Assembly (NCBI GenBank): GCA_017412055.1
Contig: JAFQOW010000015.1
Span: 1-64,000, forward strand
Length of the DNA stretch: 64,000 nt
Source: Lachnospiraceae bacterium
GTDB lineage: Bacteria; Bacillota; Clostridia; Lachnospirales; Lachnospiraceae
Reading direction: 5' to 3'
The notes beneath the pieces are model-generated. The model was not told where the DNA came from. It ran no database searches and worked only from the letters and a program-made list of their open reading frames with translations. Both the position numbers and the translations under genes were made by a program. Of the stretch, positions 1 through 8,353 are shown piece by piece. Each line of letters begins with the position of its first letter. The first letter of the stretch is position 1.

Positions 1-133
1 TAAAAAACGCTCCGCGAGGATGAGCACTCGCACGAGAAGAATATGTCAGCTAACGCTGACCGTGCTCGGCTCGCAAAGCGGAGCAAGTCCCTCTAGACAG
101 AGGGATTTAGGGAGATGATGCGGACTTGTCCGC
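1..133. repeat. Cluster of GC-richer palindromes
   Basis: Three or more hairpins stand side by side in non-coding DNA. GCTCCGC at 9-15 can pair with GCGGAGC at 78-84, and inside it GTCAGC-TAAC-GCTGAC (45-60) is a perfect hairpin. TCCCTC/GAGGGA (about 88-106) and GCGGAC-TT-GTCCGC (120-133) follow. The GC content is clearly higher than in the surroundings. It resembles REP-type or intergenic palindromic elements; no gene is seen here. Confidence 0.55.
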
Positions 134-150
134 TTTGTTCTTGTTCTAGG

Positions 151-470
151 CAGTATAGATTAGGGTATTATTAGCCCTTATTAAAGTTTTGTGAAGCATA
201 TTGTACAAGCTTTATACTGTATTTTCACATGCTACGAACATTTGATTTTCTAAATACTTTGATATATTTTATTTATTACGAACGTGACCGGCTCATAAGC
301 TCCATCCGTGGAGCTATTCGCCTTTTCCCAACATCGTGTTGGGAAATCACTAGGATTTACAAAGTATTAAGAAAATCTAAATATTCTCCTCTATCGTGAA
401 AGATACAGTACAAAGTTGTACAATATGAATAAAGAATTTGAAAGGGCTAATGATACCCTGATCTATATTG
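151..470. repeat. Long imperfect inverted repeat, 111-bp arms
   Basis: Positions 151-261 and 360-470 are imperfect inverted copies of each other, both 111 bp, separated by 98 bp. Matching blocks include ATTGTACAA, TTAGCCCT, GATTTTCT and AATACTTTG, and I judge the arms about three-quarters identical. The spacer holds two small hairpins (GCTCC...GGAGC and TTCCCAAC...GTTGGGAA). No protein is encoded. A transcript would fold into one long hairpin. It may be a MITE-like element or a structured RNA; neither is proven. Confidence 0.6.
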
Positions 471-491
471 GGAAAGTTTTTCAAACTTTCC
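471..491. repeat. Short palindrome GGAAAGTTT/AAACTTTCC
   Basis: A perfect 9-bp stem (471-479 with 483-491) with a TTC loop stands directly after the long inverted repeat and about 40 bp before the cellulase start. No T-run follows, so a terminator role is weak. It resembles the GAAAAGTTC and GGAAAGTTCTC palindromes found behind the aro and leuS leader terminators. Confidence 0.5.
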
Positions 492-529
492 TATGGTATA
501 TATAATTGATAAAATATGAGGAGGTACAT

Positions 530-1924
530 ATGAAAAAGAATACAGAAATACGTGGATATCTAAGCGTTATATTTATAGTTATGAGTTTAGTTTTACTATG
601 TGGTTGTAGCTGTGGTAAGGATGATTCAGGTAGAGGTGATAGTGATATAACAAGCGCTGTTACTAGTGTGGTTATGACTGACGGTGAGAGTGTTTCTGAA
701 GAAGATACGACAAAATCAAAGGAGCAAGCATCGAAGGAAGAAGCGTCTAGAGAGCAGGCATCGAAGGAACAGGCATCAAGGGAGCAGGCATCGAAGGAAC
801 AGGCATCAAGAGAACATGCATCAAGAGAACAGGCATCAAAGGAACAGGCATCGAGAGAGCAGGCATCAAAGGAACAGGCATCGAGAGAACAAGAATCAAG
901 AGAGCAGGCATCGAGAGAGCAGGCATCGAGAGAACAGGCATCAAGAGAGCAGGCATCGAAGGAACAAGCATCAAAAGAGGCTGCAACTAAGAAACCAGTT
1001 ACAGATGATAAAGGTAAAACTCCATATGAAGCTCATGGCAGATTACAGGTCGCAGGTACAAGATTGGTTGATAAGAATGGAAATCCGTATCAGCTAAAGG
1101 GTGCCAGCACTCATGGTATGGCGTGGTTTCCGCAGTATGTAAGCTACGATACATTTAAATATATGAGAGATTCTTTTGGAGTGAATGTAGTGCGTCTTGC
1201 TATGTATACAGCAGAATATGCTGGTTACTGCGAGGGAGGAGACAAGAATTATCTTAAATCATTAGTTAAGCAGGGGGTACAGGCTGCTACAGATTTAGGC
1301 TTATATGTAATAATTGATTGGCACATACTTCATGATTTAACACCTCATAAATATAAGGCAGATGCCATAGAGTTTTTTAGAGAGATGTCTTCTACATTTA
1401 AAAATTATGATAATGTAATATATGAAATATGTAATGAGCCTAACGGAGGAACAAGCTGGGCAGATATAAAAGCGTATGCAAATGAAGTTATTCCGGTTAT
1501 AAGAGCTAATGATAAGGACGCTATCATTATAGTAGGAACGCCTACTTGGTCGCAGGATGTGGATATAGCATCAAAGGATAAGATAACTGGTTATGATAAT
1601 ATTATGTATAGCTTACATTTTTATGCAGCTACTCATAAGGAATGGCTTAGAGACAAAGCAAAGACGGCTATAAATAATGGGTGTGCATTGTTTGTTTCTG
1701 AATTTAGTATATGTGATGCATCAGGTAACGGAGGATTAGATATAGCGGAAGCAAATAAATGGATTGATTTTCTTAATAAGAATGGAATAAGCTTCGTGGG
1801 CTGGAGTATGTCTAATAAAGCTGAGACTAGTGCAATGTTCCAAAGCTGGTGTGGTAAGATAAGTGGTTTTGAGGAGTCAGAGCTTACAGAATGGGCGAAG
1901 TGGTTAAAGGATGTGATAAGGTAG
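530..1924 (+). CDS. GH5 family endoglucanase, lipoprotein
   Basis: This is a secreted, lipid-anchored glycoside hydrolase of family 5, expected to cut beta-1,4-glucan such as cellulose outside the cell. The start at 530 is chosen because GAGGAGG lies just upstream; a TTG at 506 is in frame but has no ribosome binding site. Residues 1-26 form a lipoprotein signal ending in LCGC. Residues about 64-148 are a low-complexity (K/R)EQAS repeat linker. The catalytic domain spans about 165-464 and shows the GH5 signature: acid/base Glu303 in CNEPNG and nucleophile Glu391 in FVSEFS. The domain looks complete and resembles the subfamily that includes Bacillus and Clostridium endoglucanases. It stands alone, bounded by repeat-rich DNA on both sides. 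Confidence 0.88.
   Translation: MKKNTEIRGYLSVIFIVMSLVLLCGCSCGKDDSGRGDSDITSAVTSVVMTDGESVSEEDTTKSKEQASKEEASREQASKEQASREQASKEQASREHASREQASKEQASREQASKEQASREQESREQASREQASREQASREQASKEQASKEAATKKPVTDDKGKTPYEAHGRLQVAGTRLVDKNGNPYQLKGASTHGMAWFPQYVSYDTFKYMRDSFGVNVVRLAMYTAEYAGYCEGGDKNYLKSLVKQGVQAATDLGLYVIIDWHILHDLTPHKYKADAIEFFREMSSTFKNYDNVIYEICNEPNGGTSWADIKAYANEVIPVIRANDKDAIIIVGTPTWSQDVDIASKDKITGYDNIMYSLHFYAATHKEWLRDKAKTAINNGCALFVSEFSICDASGNGGLDIAEANKWIDFLNKNGISFVGWSMSNKAETSAMFQSWCGKISGFEESELTEWAKWLKDVIR
719..973 (+). repeat. 17-copy (K/R)EQAS pentapeptide repeat
   Basis: A 15-bp unit coding for KEQAS or REQAS is repeated 17 times in frame within the cellulase gene, with a few variants (EEAS, EHAS, EQES). 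It codes for a highly charged linker between the lipid anchor and the catalytic domain. Such a linker can lift an enzyme through the cell wall. The array creates long open frames on the opposite strand and in frame +1, which are artefacts. Its copy number is likely to vary between strains. Confidence 0.9.
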
Positions 1925-1984
1925 AGTGATGAAAAACAGATTTGGCAGTTTTTTTGGCTTATTGATAGCAGGCAAAGTGATTTA

Positions 1985-2342
1985 CCCGAGCTAAAGCAAA
2001 AAAGTAAAAAAGGCTCGGGTAGTGAAAAGAAGACAGAAAAGAAGCAACCCCGAGCTAAAGTATAAAAGTAAAAAAGGCTCGGGTAGTGAAAAGAAGACAG
2101 AAAAGAAGCAACCCCGAGCTAAAGTATAAAAGTAAAAAAGGCTCGGGTAGTGAAAAGAAGACAGAAAAGAAGCAGCCCCGAGCTAAAGTATAAAAGTTGA
2201 AAAGGCTCGGGTAGTGAAAAGAAGACAGAAAAGAAGCAACCCCGAGCTAAAGTATAAAAGTTGAAAAGGCTCGGGTAGTGAAAAGAAGACAGAAAAGAAG
2301 CAACCCCGAGCTAAAGCATAAAAAGTGAAAAAACTCTGGTAG
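1985..2342. repeat. Six tandem copies of a 64-bp hairpin repeat
   Basis: CCCGAG recurs at 1985, 2049, 2113, 2177, 2241 and 2305, exactly 64 bp apart. Each unit holds the inverted pair CCCGAGC...GCTCGGG around an A-rich loop of about 20 nt, followed by GTGAAAAGAAGACAGAAAAGAAGCA. The first five copies are nearly identical and the sixth decays in its second half (ACTCTGG for GCTCGGG). No real gene is seen in 1925-2420. The array sits between the cellulase and the fatty-acid operon. Transcribed, it would give a row of identical stem-loops; as DNA, a variable-number tandem repeat. Confidence 0.9.
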
Positions 2343-2420
2343 ATAAATCTACTGATTGGGTTGGAAATAGAATGATTACTAGAAATTAAAAACAACTTAA
2401 TAATAGATATAAAAAAAATA

Positions 2421-2449
2421 TTGACAAATTTTTTTTAATCAAATATACT
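2421..2449 (+). promoter_or_regulatory. Promoter of the fatty-acid operon
   Basis: A perfect -35 box TTGACA (2421-2426), a 17-bp spacer and TATACT (2444-2449) form a near-consensus sigma-A promoter 67 bp upstream of acpP. The -10 box touches the first TTTGA/TCAAA palindrome, so a repressor bound there would block the promoter. Confidence 0.85.
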
Positions 2450-2493
2450 TTGAATATCAAAATATTCATAATTCAAAATTTTGATACATCAAA
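2449..2493 (+). promoter_or_regulatory. Two TTTGA/TCAAA palindromes, likely fatty-acid operators
   Basis: TTTGAATATCAAA (2449-2461) and TTTGATACATCAAA (2480-2493) lie between the -10 box and the acpP ribosome binding site. The first has the layout TTTGA-N3-TCAAA known for the MarR-type regulator FabT in streptococci and relatives. An overlapping perfect palindrome TCAAAATTTTGA is at 2473-2484. No regulator gene is in this cluster, so a FabT-like protein would have to be encoded elsewhere. The assignment rests on the motif only. Confidence 0.55.
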
Positions 2494-2515
2494 TTATTTT
2501 AAGGAGAACAAAAAT

Positions 2516-2746
2516 ATGTTAGAAAAGATTCAGTCAATCGTAGCAGAACAGTTAAGCTGTGATGCAGCAGAGGTAACTTTAACAGCAAGCTTTAAGGATG
2601 ATTTAAATGCAGATTCCTTAGACTTATTTGAATTAGTTATGGCTCTTGAGGAAGAGTACAATGTAGAGATTCCTTCAGAGGATTTAGCACAGTTAAACAC
2701 TGTTGAGGATGTAATTAAGTACCTTAATGCAAAAGGAGTAGAATAA
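2516..2746 (+). CDS. acpP: Acyl carrier protein
   Basis: The 76-residue acidic protein carries growing acyl chains during type II fatty-acid synthesis in the cytoplasm. The phosphopantetheine attachment serine is Ser34 in the conserved ADSLDLFELVM context. Length and composition match the ACP family. ATG 2516 is used because AAGGAG stands 11 bases upstream; an earlier in-frame ATG lies in the promoter region and would add a non-ACP extension. It is the first gene of the operon, 4 bp before fabD, and so is likely to share the promoter at 2421. Confidence 0.95.
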   Translation: MLEKIQSIVAEQLSCDAAEVTLTASFKDDLNADSLDLFELVMALEEEYNVEIPSEDLAQLNTVEDVIKYLNAKGVE

Positions 2747-2750
2747 AGAT

Positions 2751-3683
2751 ATGATAGCATTTGTATTCCCAGGACAGGGCGCTCAGGTTGTGGGCATGGG
2801 TAAAGATTTCTATGAAAATTCAGAATTAAGCAAGAGCATTTATGATGAGGCAGCTAGAGTTTTGGATTTTGATGTAAAGAAGGTTTGCTTTGAGGAGAAC
2901 GAAGCAATCAATATAACAGAATATACACAGGCGGCTATGGTTACAACCTCTGTAGCGATGCTTGAGGTTTTAAAGGAAAAGGGTTTAAAACCTGATGTAT
3001 GTGCAGGTCTTAGTCTTGGTGAATACTGTGCATTAGTAGCGTCAGGAGTAATGGATTTCGAAGACGCAGTAAAGGCAGTTCGTCAGAGAGGGATACTTAT
3101 GCAGGAAGAGGTTCCTACAGGAGAAGGGGCTATGTCAGCAATTATTGGTTTAGATGGAGATGTCATAGCAGATATATGTGAGAAGATAGATGGAGTTTCA
3201 GTAGCTAATTATAATTGCCCAGGGCAGATAGTTATAACTGGAAAAAAGGCAGCAGTAGAGATGGCCAATGAGGAGCTTAAAGTAGCAGGAGCTAAGAGAT
3301 GTGTGATGCTTAATGTAAGTGGACCGTTCCATTCTGCTATGTTAAAGCCAGCAGGAGAGAAATTATATAAGGTTCTTGAGTCTGTAGAGCTTAATGATTT
3401 TGAAATTCCATATGTAACAAATGTGACAGCAAAGTATGTTACAAATGAAAATAAAGGTGAAATTAAGGAAATGTTAAAGGATCAGGTTTCATCATCAGTT
3501 CTCTGGATTCAGAGTGTGGAAGAGATGTTGAATAATGGTGTGGATACATTTATTGAAATAGGACCTGGAAAGACACTTACAGGTTTCATAAAGAAAATTG
3601 CAAAGGCAGCAGGTAAGGAAGCTAGTACATATAATATTGAAAAATTTGAAGATGTAGATGCAGTACTTAAAGCACTTGCATAA
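2751..3683 (+). CDS. fabD: Malonyl-CoA:ACP transacylase
   Basis: This enzyme moves malonyl groups from CoA to ACP, supplying the extender unit for chain elongation. The N-terminal GQGAQ motif, the nucleophile Ser88 in GLSLGEY and the catalytic His194 in GPFHSAM are all present. The 310-residue length is normal for FabD. It starts 4 bp after acpP and ends 12 bp before fabG, so translation is probably coupled. No unusual feature was seen. Confidence 0.95.
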   Translation: MIAFVFPGQGAQVVGMGKDFYENSELSKSIYDEAARVLDFDVKKVCFEENEAINITEYTQAAMVTTSVAMLEVLKEKGLKPDVCAGLSLGEYCALVASGVMDFEDAVKAVRQRGILMQEEVPTGEGAMSAIIGLDGDVIADICEKIDGVSVANYNCPGQIVITGKKAAVEMANEELKVAGAKRCVMLNVSGPFHSAMLKPAGEKLYKVLESVELNDFEIPYVTNVTAKYVTNENKGEIKEMLKDQVSSSVLWIQSVEEMLNNGVDTFIEIGPGKTLTGFIKKIAKAAGKEASTYNIEKFEDVDAVLKALA

Positions 3684-3695
3684 AGGAGAGAGATT

Positions 3696-4436
3696 ATGTT
3701 TAAAGATAAAGTGGCAGTAGTTACCGGTGCAGGCAGAGGCATAGGTAGAGGAATAGCATTAAGATTAGCTAAGGGTGGAGCTAAAGTAGTTGTTAATTAT
3801 TCTGGTTCAGAGGCTGCAGCAAATGAAGTTGTAGAGGACATTAAGGCAGAAGGTGGCGAAGCGTATGCGTATAAATGCAATGTAGCTTCTTATGCAGAAG
3901 TTGAAGCCTTGATAAATGATGTTGTAGAAAAATACGGACGTATTGATATTTTAGTAAATAATGCAGGTATCACAAAGGATAATCTTATCCTTAAGATGAC
4001 AGAGCAGGATTTCGAAGATGTCATTGATGTCAATTTAAAGGGTGCATTTAATGGGATTAAGGCAGTTACAAAGCAGATGATGAAGCAAAGATATGGTAGA
4101 ATTATAAATCTTTCAAGTGTGGTAGGCGCAATGGGAAATGCTGGACAGGCAAATTACTGTGCTTCAAAGGGTGGAGTTATAGGCCTTACAATGTCGGCGG
4201 CACGAGAGCTTGCGTCGAGAAATATTACTGTAAATGCAGTTGCACCAGGATTTATAGATACAGATATGACAAAGGTACTTCCTGATAATGTGAAAGAAGG
4301 TTTATTGGCTCAGATTCCAGCTAAGAAGCTTGGAGCAGTGGAGGATATAGCAAATGCTGTTGAGTTCTTGGCAAAAGAGGATTCATCTTATATTACAGGT
4401 CAGGTTATACATGTAAACGGTGGATTGTATATGTAA
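3696..4436 (+). CDS. fabG: 3-oxoacyl-ACP reductase
   Basis: A short-chain dehydrogenase that reduces 3-oxoacyl-ACP with NADPH in each elongation round. It has the cofactor motif TGAGRGIG near the start, NNAG, and the catalytic Tyr154-x3-Lys158 pair in YCASK. The 246 residues are the usual size. An AAGGAGAG ribosome binding site precedes ATG 3696. The 120 bp behind it contain an imperfect inverted repeat beginning TAACTATT and ending AATAGTTA (about 4433-4526), the largest gap in the first half of the operon, which may tune expression of fabF. Confidence 0.94.
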   Translation: MFKDKVAVVTGAGRGIGRGIALRLAKGGAKVVVNYSGSEAAANEVVEDIKAEGGEAYAYKCNVASYAEVEALINDVVEKYGRIDILVNNAGITKDNLILKMTEQDFEDVIDVNLKGAFNGIKAVTKQMMKQRYGRIINLSSVVGAMGNAGQANYCASKGGVIGLTMSAARELASRNITVNAVAPGFIDTDMTKVLPDNVKEGLLAQIPAKKLGAVEDIANAVEFLAKEDSSYITGQVIHVNGGLYM

Positions 4437-4556
4437 CTATTCAGAGCTTTGCAAATTTATGAGAAAAGAAGTGGTAAGCTTGCTTGCAAAGGGATGTTTT
4501 CATAGATTTATATGTCTAAATAGTTACAAAAAAAATAATAAGAGAGGAAATATATT

Positions 4557-5789
4557 ATGAAAAGAGTAGTAGTTACAGGCTTAGGTGCAGTTACACCAAT
4601 TGGTGTAGGTGTAGATAACTTCTTTAATGGCTTAAAAGAAGGTAAGGTTGGAATCAAGACAATAGATAGATTTGATGTGACAGATTATAAAGCAAAGGTA
4701 GCAGGACAGGTTGATGATTTTAATCCGGGAGATTTTATGGATGTAAAGGCTGCTAAGAGAATGGAGCGCTTCTGTCAGTTTGCTGTAGCAGCGGCTAAGG
4801 AGGCTGTAGAAGATGCAGGACTTGACATGTCAAAGGAAGATCCATATAAGGTAGGCGTTTCCGTGGGCTCAGGTATAGGAAGTCTTGATGCTATTGAGAG
4901 AGACCATAAGAAGCTTCTTGAGAAGGGACCAGGAAGAATCAATCCATTGCTTGTACCGCTTATGATTACAAATATGGCAGCTGGTAATGTATCTATTGCA
5001 CTTGGTGCAAAGGGTAAGTCCTTAAATGTAGTTACAGCCTGTGCAACAGGAACACACAGTATCGGTGAGGCGTATAGAAGTATTCAGTGTGGTGATGCAG
5101 ATGTGATGATAGCAGGAGGTACAGAGTCAGCTATTACACCAATCGGTATTGGCGGATTTGCGGCACTTACAGCGCTTAGTACAAAGACTGATCCAATGGA
5201 TGCATGTAAGCCATTTGACAAGAATAGAGATGGATTTGTAATGGGTGAAGGAGCAGGTATCGTTGTCTTAGAATCATTGGAGCATGCTGAGGCTAGAGGT
5301 GCTAAGATTTATGCTGAGGTAGTAGGATATGGTGCGACATCTGATGCATATCATATTACATCTCCAGCTGATGATGGTTCAGGTGCAGCTAAAGCTATGA
5401 CAAATGCTATTGAGGAAGCGGGTATTGTACCAGCTGACATTCAGTACATTAATGCTCATGGAACAAGTACACATCACAATGATTTGTTTGAAACACGCGC
5501 TATTAAGCTTGCATTTGGCGAGGCTGCTAGCAAGGTTAAGATTAATTCAACAAAGTCAATGGTAGGTCACCTTCTTGGTGCAGCTGGTGCAGTTGAATTT
5601 ATCGCATGTGTTAAGAGTATTGAGAATAGTTATGTTCATCAGACAGTAGGCCTTAAAGAGACAGATGAAGAATGCGACCTGGATTACTGTATGGGAAGCG
5701 GTGTAGATATGGAAGTAAATTATGCGCTTTCTAATTCACTTGGTTTTGGTGGACATAATGCAAGTATCTTAATTAAGAGGTTTGGATAA
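4557..5789 (+). CDS. fabF: 3-oxoacyl-ACP synthase II
   Basis: The elongating condensing enzyme joins malonyl-ACP to the growing acyl-ACP. The Cys-His-His triad of the FabF/FabB class is complete: Cys162 (TACATG), His301 (NAHGTST) and His338 (MVGHLLGAAG). Length 410 is normal. The initiating synthase FabH is not encoded in this cluster, so it must lie elsewhere or be replaced. GAGAGGAAATATATT precedes the ATG. Confidence 0.95.
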   Translation: MKRVVVTGLGAVTPIGVGVDNFFNGLKEGKVGIKTIDRFDVTDYKAKVAGQVDDFNPGDFMDVKAAKRMERFCQFAVAAAKEAVEDAGLDMSKEDPYKVGVSVGSGIGSLDAIERDHKKLLEKGPGRINPLLVPLMITNMAAGNVSIALGAKGKSLNVVTACATGTHSIGEAYRSIQCGDADVMIAGGTESAITPIGIGGFAALTALSTKTDPMDACKPFDKNRDGFVMGEGAGIVVLESLEHAEARGAKIYAEVVGYGATSDAYHITSPADDGSGAAKAMTNAIEEAGIVPADIQYINAHGTSTHHNDLFETRAIKLAFGEAASKVKINSTKSMVGHLLGAAGAVEFIACVKSIENSYVHQTVGLKETDEECDLDYCMGSGVDMEVNYALSNSLGFGGHNASILIKRFG

Positions 5790-5852
5790 GATATTGCGAA
5801 GCATTAACATAGTTAGAGAAATTTTCATTTAATAGAATAAGAGGATAATAGA

Positions 5853-6365
5853 ATGGAATTTAAAGAGATTATTGAACTTATTAATACAATTTCAGATTCA
5901 AAGGTTACTTCGTTTACTCTTGAGGAGGGTGACAAGAAGCTTACAATCAAGGCAGGAGATAAGGCACCGCAGGTTGTAGCACCACAGGTAGTTGCTATGC
6001 CGGCTATGGCTCCACAGGCAATGCCATCACAGGTAATGCCTATGCCAGTTGCAACAGGTGCAGTTACACCACAGGTTGAAGCTACTGAAGCAGTTAATGA
6101 AGTTTCAGAAGAGAATAAGTCTGATGCAAATATCAAGACTATAAACTCACCACTTGTTGGTACTTTCTATGCAGCACCTTCGCCAGATGATGCACCATTC
6201 ATATCTGTAGGCGACACAGTAAAGAAAGGTCAGGTAATAGGTATCGTTGAAGCTATGAAGCTTATGAATGAAATCGAGAGCGACCATGATGGCGTAGTTA
6301 CGGAGATAATGGTAAATAATGGCGATATGGTTGAATATGGTCAAATTTTGGTTAAAGTTAAGTAA
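5853..6365 (+). CDS. accB: Biotin carboxyl carrier protein of acetyl-CoA carboxylase
   Basis: This subunit carries carboxybiotin between the biotin carboxylase and carboxyltransferase sites of acetyl-CoA carboxylase. The biotinylated lysine is Lys136 in EAMKLMNEI, in a C-terminal biotinyl domain of about 80 residues. A Pro/Ala/Met/Val-rich flexible linker (about residues 45-75, with APQVVAPQVV repeats) separates it from the N-terminal part, as is usual. The 170-residue length is typical. It lies between fabF and fabZ. Confidence 0.95.
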   Translation: MEFKEIIELINTISDSKVTSFTLEEGDKKLTIKAGDKAPQVVAPQVVAMPAMAPQAMPSQVMPMPVATGAVTPQVEATEAVNEVSEENKSDANIKTINSPLVGTFYAAPSPDDAPFISVGDTVKKGQVIGIVEAMKLMNEIESDHDGVVTEIMVNNGDMVEYGQILVKVK

Positions 6366-6415
6366 TGTGATTTTATAGTTGCATAATTAAAAATATAGTT
6401 ATTTAGGAGAAAATT

Positions 6416-6838
6416 ATGTTAGGTATAAAGGAAATTCAGGAGATTATCCCTCACAGACATCCATTTTTGCTTGTAGATAAGATTGAGGAATTAGTACCAG
6501 GTGAAAAGGCTGTAGGATATAAGGCTGTAACATATGATGAGTCATTTTTTAGAGGACATTTCCCAGAGGAACCAGTGGTTCCAGGAGTACTTATGGTTGA
6601 AGCACTGGCACAGGTAGGAGCAGTGGCAATCTTAAGTGTTGAAGAAAATAAGGGAAAGACAGCTTACTTTGGTGCAATTAATTCTTGTAAATTTAAGAAA
6701 AAGGTAGTACCGGGTGATGTGATTAAGCTTGAGTGTGAAATAATCAAAATGAAAGGCCCTGTAGGTGTGGGCAAGGCTATAGCTACAGTTGATGGAAAGC
6801 TTGCAGTATCAGCAGAGCTAACATTCGCAATTGGCTAG
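6416..6838 (+). CDS. fabZ: 3-hydroxyacyl-ACP dehydratase
   Basis: The hot-dog fold enzyme dehydrates 3-hydroxyacyl-ACP to trans-2-enoyl-ACP. It shows [10 protein letters not shown] near the N-terminus and the active-site segment [21 protein letters not shown], which contains the catalytic His and Glu. Length 140 is standard. TTAGGAGAAAATT precedes the start. A FabA- or FabN-type isomerase is not visible in the cluster. Confidence 0.95.
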   Translation: MLGIKEIQEIIPHRHPFLLVDKIEELVPGEKAVGYKAVTYDESFFRGHFPEEPVVPGVLMVEALAQVGAVAILSVEENKGKTAYFGAINSCKFKKKVVPGDVIKLECEIIKMKGPVGVGKAIATVDGKLAVSAELTFAIG

Positions 6839-6846
6839 ACCAAATA

Positions 6847-6997
6847 GAGAAGAAATTTATAGGAGTCATAGACCAAAATATAGACCCAAATTGCGTAGCA
6901 ATTTTGCTAGAATATGTAGATAAAGAAAAAACATAAAAGGGTCACGAAGAAATTTTGCTAGAAAGCGTAAATATAGAAGAAGTTTATAGGAGTCATA
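6847..6997 (+). repeat. Duplicated accC leader segment
   Basis: The 160 bp between fabZ and accC carries the same segment twice: AGAAGAAATTTATAGGAGTCATA (from 6848) and AGAAGAAGTTTATAGGAGTCATA (6975-6997), each with an identical GGAG ribosome binding site. AATTTTGCTAGAA is likewise present twice (about 6901 and 6951). Only the second copy is followed by an ATG. This points to a local tandem duplication of about 128 bp, leaving a ribosome binding site with no gene. Confidence 0.7.
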
Positions 6998-6998
6998 T

Positions 6999-8342
6999 AT
7001 GTTTAGAAAAATTCTTATAGCAAATAGAGGCGAAATTGCCGTTAGAATTATAAGAGCTTGTCGAGAGATGGGGATTAGAACTGTAGCAGTATATTCTGAG
7101 GCGGATGCAGAGGCGTTGCATACACAGCTTGCAGATGAAGCAGTATGTATAGGACCAGCTAATTCTGCAGAGAGCTACCTAAATATGGAGAGAATCTTAA
7201 GTGCCACAATTATTACAGGCGCAGAGGCTATTCATCCAGGATTTGGATTCTTATCTGAGAATAGCAAATTCGCTAAAATGTGTGAGGAATGTAATATAAC
7301 ATTTATCGGACCTAGTGCAGAGCTTATAGATAAAATGGGTAATAAATCAGAAGCGCGTTCTACAATGATAGCCGCAGGAGTTCCAGTAACACCAGGAACA
7401 ACAGAGCCTGTGTATGATGCTGTTGTGGGTAGAAAAATTGCTGATAAAATGGGATATCCAGTTATTATTAAGGCTTCCTCTGGTGGCGGTGGAAAGGGTA
7501 TGAGAATTGCAGAAAATTCTGAGGAATTCGAAGTTAATTTCAACACAGCTCAGAGAGAGTCGGTGAATGCTTTTGGCGATGACACTATGTATATTGAAAA
7601 ATATATAAAAAGTCCAAGACATATAGAGTTTCAGATTGTTGCAGATAAGTATGGTAATGTAGTTCATCTTGGAGAGAGAGATTGTTCAGTACAGCGTAAG
7701 CATCAGAAGATGATAGAGGAGTCGCCATCTGTAGCCATAAATGAAGAACTTAGAAGAAAAATGGGTGAAACTGCAGTTAAGGCAGCTAAGGCTGTTGGAT
7801 ATGAAAGTGCAGGTACCATAGAATTTCTTCTTGATAGAAGCGGCGAGTTTTATTTTATGGAAATGAATACCCGTATACAGGTGGAGCATCCAGTGACAGA
7901 GATGGTTACAGGACTTGATTTGATAAAGGAGCAGATTCGTATTGCGGAAGGCTTAGAGCTTTCAGTAAAACAGGAAGATATAGAGGTAAAGGGTCATGCT
8001 ATTGAATGTCGTATAAATGCGGAAAATCCAGCAAAAAACTTTATGCCATGTCCTGGAAAGATTACAAATATTCATTTCCCAGGTGGAAATGGTGTGAGAA
8101 TAGATTCAGCTATTTACAATGGATATAAGATACCAGCTAATTATGATTCAATGATTTGCAAGATTATAGTGCATGGTAAGGATAGAACATCAGCCATTTA
8201 TAAGATGCAGTCAGTTTTAGGAGAGCTTGTTATCGAGGGAATCGATACAAATATTGATTTTCAGTTTGACTTAATTGGCAATGAAAGGTTTAGAAGTGGA
8301 GATATAAATACACACTTCATTCATGATGAATTTGGATTGTAG
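6999..8342 (+). CDS. accC: Biotin carboxylase of acetyl-CoA carboxylase
   Basis: The ATP-grasp enzyme carboxylates the biotin on AccB with bicarbonate and ATP. It begins [25 protein letters not shown], typical of biotin carboxylases, and has the glycine-rich ATP loop [12 protein letters not shown] and the metal and active-site region [24 protein letters not shown]. Length 447 matches AccC. It is followed after 11 bp by the fused carboxyltransferase gene, so the whole carboxylase is made from one transcript. Confidence 0.96.
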   Translation: MFRKILIANRGEIAVRIIRACREMGIRTVAVYSEADAEALHTQLADEAVCIGPANSAESYLNMERILSATIITGAEAIHPGFGFLSENSKFAKMCEECNITFIGPSAELIDKMGNKSEARSTMIAAGVPVTPGTTEPVYDAVVGRKIADKMGYPVIIKASSGGGGKGMRIAENSEEFEVNFNTAQRESVNAFGDDTMYIEKYIKSPRHIEFQIVADKYGNVVHLGERDCSVQRKHQKMIEESPSVAINEELRRKMGETAVKAAKAVGYESAGTIEFLLDRSGEFYFMEMNTRIQVEHPVTEMVTGLDLIKEQIRIAEGLELSVKQEDIEVKGHAIECRINAENPAKNFMPCPGKITNIHFPGGNGVRIDSAIYNGYKIPANYDSMICKIIVHGKDRTSAIYKMQSVLGELVIEGIDTNIDFQFDLIGNERFRSGDINTHFIHDEFGL

Positions 8343-8353
8343 GAGAGAAAGTC

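Noticed and set aside
747-986. Open frames on the minus strand and in frame +1 through the KEQAS repeat
   Set aside because: They are by-products of the 15-bp repeat, have no ribosome binding site and encode only low-complexity Met/Leu/Pro or Arg/His strings.
1985-2342. CRISPR array
   Set aside because: Units repeat as a whole with no unique spacers, the repeat is too long, and no cas gene is present.
2183-2395. Minus-strand ORF across the 64-bp repeats
   Set aside because: It is created by the repeat and lacks a ribosome binding site and any family match.
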